Source of the DNA: Candidatus Falkowbacteria bacterium CG10_big_fil_rev_8_21_14_0_10_43_10
Lineage (GTDB): Bacteria; Patescibacteriota; Patescibacteriia; Patescibacteriales; XYC2-FULL-47-12
Assembly (NCBI GenBank): GCA_002773655.1
Contig: PFAR01000013.1
Span: 16,009 to 33,408, forward strand
Direction: 5' to 3'
DNA length: 17,400 bases
In this document: positions 14,134 to 17,400 of the stretch, piece after piece
How positions within the stretch are numbered: position 1 is the first letter of the stretch
How the letters are laid out: the number at the start of each line of letters is the position of its first letter
Notes under the pieces: generated by a model
Database searches by the model: none
What the model was told of the DNA's origin: nothing
What the model saw: the letters and a program-made list of their open reading frames with translations, nothing else
Position numbers and translations under genes: made by a program

Positions 14134-14155
14134 TGTATAAAAAATTTGATACAAT
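14127..14155 (+). promoter_or_regulatory. Predicted promoter of the small membrane protein gene
   Basis: TTGACA (14127-14132), a 17-base spacer and TACAAT (14150-14155) lie on the plus strand, with TGA before the -10 element. The expected start near 14162 leaves a leader of about 80 bases, which includes an 11-codon ATG frame at 14186-14221. Confidence 0.7.
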
Positions 14156-14185
14156 ATATATATAAAAATAAAAACAAAAATATCC

Positions 14186-14221
14186 ATGCTTGTCGTAAAC
14201 TCCTATTTTAGGCAATTATAA
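14186..14221 (+). CDS. Possible 11-residue leader peptide
   Basis: A short frame, MLVVNSYFRQL, ends in TAA within the leader between the promoter and the small membrane protein gene. Nothing confirms that it is translated; no Shine-Dalgarno or run of regulatory codons is evident. It may be chance. Confidence 0.15.
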   Translation: MLVVNSYFRQL

Positions 14222-14244
14222 TTAAGCATGAATTAAAAAAAAAA

Positions 14245-14499
14245 ATGACAAACGCTAGAGCCCAGACAGTTTATGTTTGGAGCTGGAAAAAATTCGCTCA
14301 AGATTTTTTAGAGCTGTACGGGCAAAAAACAAAGAAACAAAAAAAACAACCAAACGTGTTTGCGAGCGTCATCGTGGCTTTTATAATAATATTTATCGCC
14401 GCGCAGATTTTGGGAGCTGTTAATAATTTTATAGAAAATAAATATCTGTTGGAAAAATATAAAGGCGCGAACGTGGTTGTTTACAGCAATATTGGTTAA
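14245..14499 (+). CDS. Small single-pass membrane protein of unknown function
   Basis: I do not recognise this 84-aa protein. It has an amphipathic, aromatic N-terminus (TVYVWSWKKFAQDFLELYG), a strongly basic KTKKQKKQ patch, and one clear membrane helix (about 42-59, ASVIVAFIIIFIAAQILGAV). A short outer tail ends in NVVVYSNIG. The basic patch before the helix predicts the N-terminus in the cytosol. It has its own good promoter and a terminator about 55 bases downstream, so it looks like a real monocistronic gene. It lies between the PBP and smc genes, facing away from the PBP gene. The ATG is preceded by a run of A and no Shine-Dalgarno. Confidence 0.75.
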   Translation: MTNARAQTVYVWSWKKFAQDFLELYGQKTKKQKKQPNVFASVIVAFIIIFIAAQILGAVNNFIENKYLLEKYKGANVVVYSNIG

Positions 14500-14552
14500 A
14501 TCACAAATTTTCACCAATTTTTTACGAATTAACACTAATAGTTAAATAAAGA

Positions 14553-14579
14553 CGCACGCGGGAAAGCGGAGCGTTTTTT
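14553..14579 (+). terminator. Intrinsic terminator of the small membrane protein gene
   Basis: CGC-A-CGC (14553-14559) pairs with GCG-G-A-GCG (14566-14573) with one mismatch and one bulge, and six T follow directly (14574-14579). It is GC-rich in an AT-rich setting and separates this gene from smc. Confidence 0.7.
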
Positions 14580-14597
14580 GTTTTGGAAAAAATATTG

Positions 14598-14603
14598 TAT
14601 AAT
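14598..14603 (+). promoter_or_regulatory. Predicted -10 element of smc
   Basis: A perfect TATAAT lies about 130 bases before smc and just ahead of the repeat-rich leader. No good -35 is found 16-18 bases upstream; only T-rich sequence overlapping the preceding terminator is there. The promoter may therefore depend on an activator or be weak. Confidence 0.45.
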
Positions 14604-14611
14604 ATAAATAT

Positions 14612-14705
14612 CCCACAAATTAATATAGGTGCTTAGTTAATCAGGTACTTAGTTTTTCAGAACAACTAATTAACTGTTTGACTGTGTGCCTAGTTAATTT
14701 GTGGT
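14612..14705 (+). repeat. Repeat-rich leader of smc with outer inverted repeat
   Basis: CCACAAATTAA (14613-14623) and TTAATTTGTGG (14694-14704) are exact inverted complements closing a 92-base element. Inside are two tandem near-copies, GTGCTTAGTTAATCAG and GTACTTAGTTTTTCAG, and a third related unit, GTGCCTAGTTAATTTG, at the right end. The element would occupy nearly the whole 5' leader of smc, just before a weak AGAGAG ribosome-binding region. It could be an RNA switch-like structure or a set of protein operators. Confidence 0.6.
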
Positions 14706-14731
14706 AGTTTAATTAATGTCAGAGAGAAAAA

Positions 14732-17400
14732 ATGTATTTAGAAAAGTTAGAAATTCACGGCTTTAAATCTTTTGCCAGCAAGAATGCCTTAAAATTCAGC
14801 GGGGGCGAAAAAAAGTCCCAACCCGCTCAAACCAACGGCTGGGCGGGCAAGCATGGCATTACCGCCATTGTCGGTCCGAACGGTTCCGGCAAGTCTAATA
14901 TCGCCGACGCGGTGCGCTGGGTTTTGGGCGAGCAGAGCGTAAAGCTGCTGCGCGGAAAAAAATCAGAAGACGTAATTTTTTCCGGCTCCGCTAAAAAAGC
15001 CAGTTTAAGCTTGGCGGAGGTTTCATTGTATTTAAATAATTTTGACGGCTGGGCGCCGGTAGATTACCGGGAAGTAGTGGTAACGCGGCGGCTGTACCGC
15101 GACGGCGAGAGCGAATATCTCCTCAACGGGAGCAAGGTCCGCCTGCTAGACATTTCATTGTTGCTGGCCAAGGCGAAATTCGGCCAGCGGGCGTATTCCG
15201 TTATCGGACAGGGCATGGTGGAAAATTTTTTGAATACCTCAATCGCGGAGCGCAAAGAATTTTTTGATGAAGCGACTGGTGTTAAAATATACCAGATTAA
15301 ACGGGACGACTCCATGAATAAATTAAAGAGCACCCGCGAAAATTTGGTCCAGGCGGGAAGCTTGCTGGCGGAGATTGAGCCGCGCATGCGCTCTTTAACC
15401 AGGCAGATGAAAAAATTGCAACAGCGGGCGGAGATCGCCCGGGAGCTGGACGAACTGCAAAAAAATTACTACGCGTCGCAGTGGCATAAATTAAACGATG
15501 AACTGAAGGAGATTAACGGCCGGCTGGTAAAAAAAGAGCAGCGCCAGCGCGAACAAAAAAATGAGTTGGAAAAAATCAACAAGGAGCTGGAAAAATGCCA
15601 AACCAGCCAATATAATAACGCCGAGCGGGAAGAGCTGGACCGGCAGAGAAGAAAACTCGAGGCGGAACGCAATGAAACAGGCCGGAGGTCGGCGGAAATA
15701 AAAGCTGAAATAGGGGTATTGCTGGAGGCCAGCGGCCGGATTGACATGAGCTGGCTGGTAAAACGCGAAGGATTGTTAAGGGAGGAAATAAAAGAAATCG
15801 TCAAGGAAATAAAAGAGGCTGAAGATGTTTTTAAATCCGACCGGGATAATTTAGACGCGATAAAAAAAGAACGGGACGACCTGGAAAAAAAGTTAGTTGG
15901 ATTAAAGGAAGAGTTGTCCGAGCTGCGGCCGGGGGACAGCGGCAACGAAGCTTTTATTAAAAAAATAAAGGCGAAGCTGGATGAGTTGCTGCGGCTGAAT
16001 AAAGATTTTTCTGCCCGGCTGGAAAAAGGAGAGACGGCCGGGAAATTAAGTTATGATTTTAACAGGTTAAACAGCAAGCTCAGGGAATTAAGAGACGATA
16101 TTGGAGAAGAGAACCGGACAGCTGCTGGAGAGGCTTCGCGGATCAACAGTCAGATTATCGCGCTGGAGGAGAAGAAAAACAAAATCACCGAAAAATATAT
16201 CACTTTGCAAAGCGAAATAATGTCCGGCCGAAGCCGGGTTGAATACAGCCAAAAAATAATGGCGGAAAAAAGTAAAGAAGCGGAAGAAATTAAAGACAAG
16301 CTGAACAAAAAAATCGGCCGGGGAGAAGCCGAGAAGCTGAAAGAAGAGGAAAAAAAAGTACAGGCGCGGGCGGCCGAGGTGGAGCGCGATTTGGAAAAAA
16401 CAGAGCAAAAAATCAACGGGCTGATCCAGGCGGGGCAGAGGCAGAGGGATTCTATTATAAAATTGCAGCAGCAGGCGCATGAACTGCAGGGCGAATATAA
16501 CGCGGCCGTCGGTCAAATAAACGAAATTAAAATAGGCAAAGCGAGGATTGAAACCAAGATAGAGGATCTGGAAAGTGAAATAAGAAATGAAACCAGCAGC
16601 CTGCGGGTGGTTATTGATTTCAAAAATTTTTCCCGCCAGATAAATCAGGCGGAGGCGCAGGACCGCGTTCAGAAACTAAAACATCAGCTGGAATTAATCG
16701 GCGGTATTGATCCGGAGGTAAAAAAAGAATATGAAGAAACCAAAGTCCGTTATGAATTTTTATTTAATCAGTTTTCGGACCTGCAGTCCGGCATCGGCTC
16801 ACTGGATAAAATTGTCAGCGAGCTGGATAAGACTATCGCGGAAAAATTTGACGCGGCTTTTGCTGAGATCGCCAAGCAGTTTGAGAGATATTTTAAAATT
16901 TTATTTAACGGCGGCAGCGCTAAGATAGAGAAAATGTATGAAGAAATAAAAAAAGGAGATGATGATGAAAGAGAGACTGAAGAGATAGATGCTGATGAAA
17001 CAAAAAAACAAAAAGACCTTCCTGCCGGACCGGCAGGCAAAAAAAGAATTATTTTGCGCGCGGCAAAAAAAGAATTAATAGGAATCGAAATTCAGGCCAC
17101 CCCGCCGGGCAAAAAGATCAAGAATATTACCATGCTGTCCGGGGGCGAACGGGCGTTAACGGCCATTGCCCTAATCTGCGCCATTATTTCCGTCAACCCT
17201 TCTCCTTTTATGGTTTTAGACGAGGTTGACGCAGCCTTGGATGAGGCTAATTCCGGACGTTTAAGCCGGATTTTGGAGGAGCTTTCCAACAAAACTCAAT
17301 TTATTGTCATTACTCATAACCGGTCAATGATGTATATCGCCGATATAATTTATGGCGTGACCATGGGAGACGACAGTGTTTCCAAGTTATTAAGCATTAA
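14732..17400 (+). CDS. smc: Chromosome segregation protein SMC, short and apparently hinge-less (3' end cut by window)
   Basis: SMC ATPases organise and segregate the chromosome. The frame is open from ATG 14732 to the window end (889 codons seen) without a stop. Visible parts are MYLEKLEIHGFKSFASKNALKF, Walker A GPNGSGKSN (48-56), GQGMVENFL, and the C-terminal head with signature LSGGERA (802-808) and Walker B FMVLDEVDAALD (826-837). The SKLLSI end matches the last residues of the family, so only a few codons are missing. Between the heads runs charged coiled coil from about 185 to 655, interrupted near its midpoint by PGDSGN (400-405). No ~170-aa hinge domain is recognisable, and total length is about 890 against the usual 1150-1190. 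Two other oddities are a ~17-residue insertion before GITAIVGPNGSGKS and an acidic insertion in the C-terminal head (about residues 740-770). Confidence 0.93.
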   Translation, partial: MYLEKLEIHGFKSFASKNALKFSGGEKKSQPAQTNGWAGKHGITAIVGPNGSGKSNIADAVRWVLGEQSVKLLRGKKSEDVIFSGSAKKASLSLAEVSLYLNNFDGWAPVDYREVVVTRRLYRDGESEYLLNGSKVRLLDISLLLAKAKFGQRAYSVIGQGMVENFLNTSIAERKEFFDEATGVKIYQIKRDDSMNKLKSTRENLVQAGSLLAEIEPRMRSLTRQMKKLQQRAEIARELDELQKNYYASQWHKLNDELKEINGRLVKKEQRQREQKNELEKINKELEKCQTSQYNNAEREELDRQRRKLEAERNETGRRSAEIKAEIGVLLEASGRIDMSWLVKREGLLREEIKEIVKEIKEAEDVFKSDRDNLDAIKKERDDLEKKLVGLKEELSELRPGDSGNEAFIKKIKAKLDELLRLNKDFSARLEKGETAGKLSYDFNRLNSKLRELRDDIGEENRTAAGEASRINSQIIALEEKKNKITEKYITLQSEIMSGRSRVEYSQKIMAEKSKEAEEIKDKLNKKIGRGEAEKLKEEEKKVQARAAEVERDLEKTEQKINGLIQAGQRQRDSIIKLQQQAHELQGEYNAAVGQINEIKIGKARIETKIEDLESEIRNETSSLRVVIDFKNFSRQINQAEAQDRVQKLKHQLELIGGIDPEVKKEYEETKVRYEFLFNQFSDLQSGIGSLDKIVSELDKTIAEKFDAAFAEIAKQFERYFKILFNGGSAKIEKMYEEIKKGDDDERETEEIDADETKKQKDLPAGPAGKKRIILRAAKKELIGIEIQATPPGKKIKNITMLSGGERALTAIALICAIISVNPSPFMVLDEVDAALDEANSGRLSRILEELSNKTQFIVITHNRSMMYIADIIYGVTMGDDSVSKLLSI
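17021..17037. repeat. Perfect GC palindrome inside smc
   Basis: CCTGCCGG-A-CCGGCAGG is a perfect 8-bp-arm palindrome in the smc frame, encoding LPAGPAG within the acidic insertion of the C-terminal head. GC-rich palindromes of this kind are seen dispersed in many Parcubacteria-like genomes, as far as I recall; copy number cannot be judged from one window. Confidence 0.6.

Noticed and set aside
14056..14187. 44-residue N-terminal extension of the PBP from an upstream ATG
   Set aside because: It would begin upstream of the predicted promoter and start site and adds a hydrophobic stretch unlike family members; the ATG at 14055 fits better.
76..17400. Recoded UGA (as in Gracilibacteria/SR1)
   Set aside because: No gene ends in TGA, which is compatible with recoding, but no in-frame TGA is found in the smc frame and the other genes give full-length family matches under the standard code.
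14732..17400. Rad50/SbcC or RecN instead of SMC
   Set aside because: There is no CxxC zinc hook in the coil, and the N-terminal HGFKSFA and C-terminal YGVTMGDDSVSKLLS segments are SMC-specific in character.

Overview
This window reads as the replication-origin neighbourhood of a small-genome, AT-rich bacterium. The most likely source is the Patescibacteria/CPR group, probably Parcubacteria-like. That placement is an inference from compact gene packing, few Shine-Dalgarno sequences, tRNAs without encoded CCA, a short YidC of the Gram-positive type, a very long class A PBP and an unusually short SMC. No 16S or other decisive marker is present. No gene in the window ends in TGA, and the smc frame contains no in-frame TGA, so there is no sign of a recoded stop.

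Layout. (1) Positions 76-3397 carry a minus-strand RNA-metabolism cluster: rpsO, a NYN-domain nuclease-like protein and pnp. (2) Positions 3462-4007 carry a minus-strand HicB-HicA toxin-antitoxin pair with its own promoter. (3) Positions 4097-5051 hold almost no protein-coding sequence. The stretch contains a textbook extended sigma-70 promoter driving a structured RNA of about 240 nt that ends in a 27-bp perfect inverted repeat; two intact tRNAs, Ala(GGC) and Arg(CCT); two broken tRNA fragments; three copies of a 24-bp repeat; and four DnaA-box-like sites, two of which form a symmetric pair around a palindrome. (4) Positions 5141-6470 hold a bactofilin followed by a shortened diacylglycerol-kinase-like protein. 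(5) Positions 6494-8103 hold the classic rpmH-rnpA-yidD-yidC cluster on the minus strand. (6) Positions 8156-11082 hold dnaA and dnaN on the plus strand, each preceded by DnaA-box-like sites or inverted repeats. (7) Positions 11089-14187 hold a class A penicillin-binding protein on the minus strand, convergent with dnaN. (8) From 14127 to the end there is a divergent promoter, a small one-pass membrane protein, a terminator, a repeat-rich leader and smc, which runs off the window a few codons before its expected end.

How the parts fit. dnaA/dnaN (initiation and clamp), smc (chromosome organisation), rpmH/rnpA (translation, tRNA processing), yidC/yidD (membrane insertion), PBP1A (wall synthesis) and bactofilin (envelope scaffold) form a conserved housekeeping core. 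The less expected layer is the tRNA/repeat/DnaA-box stretch at 4.4-5.05 kb with its associated RNA gene, and an SMC that appears to lack the hinge domain. These are the best candidates for undescribed biology here.
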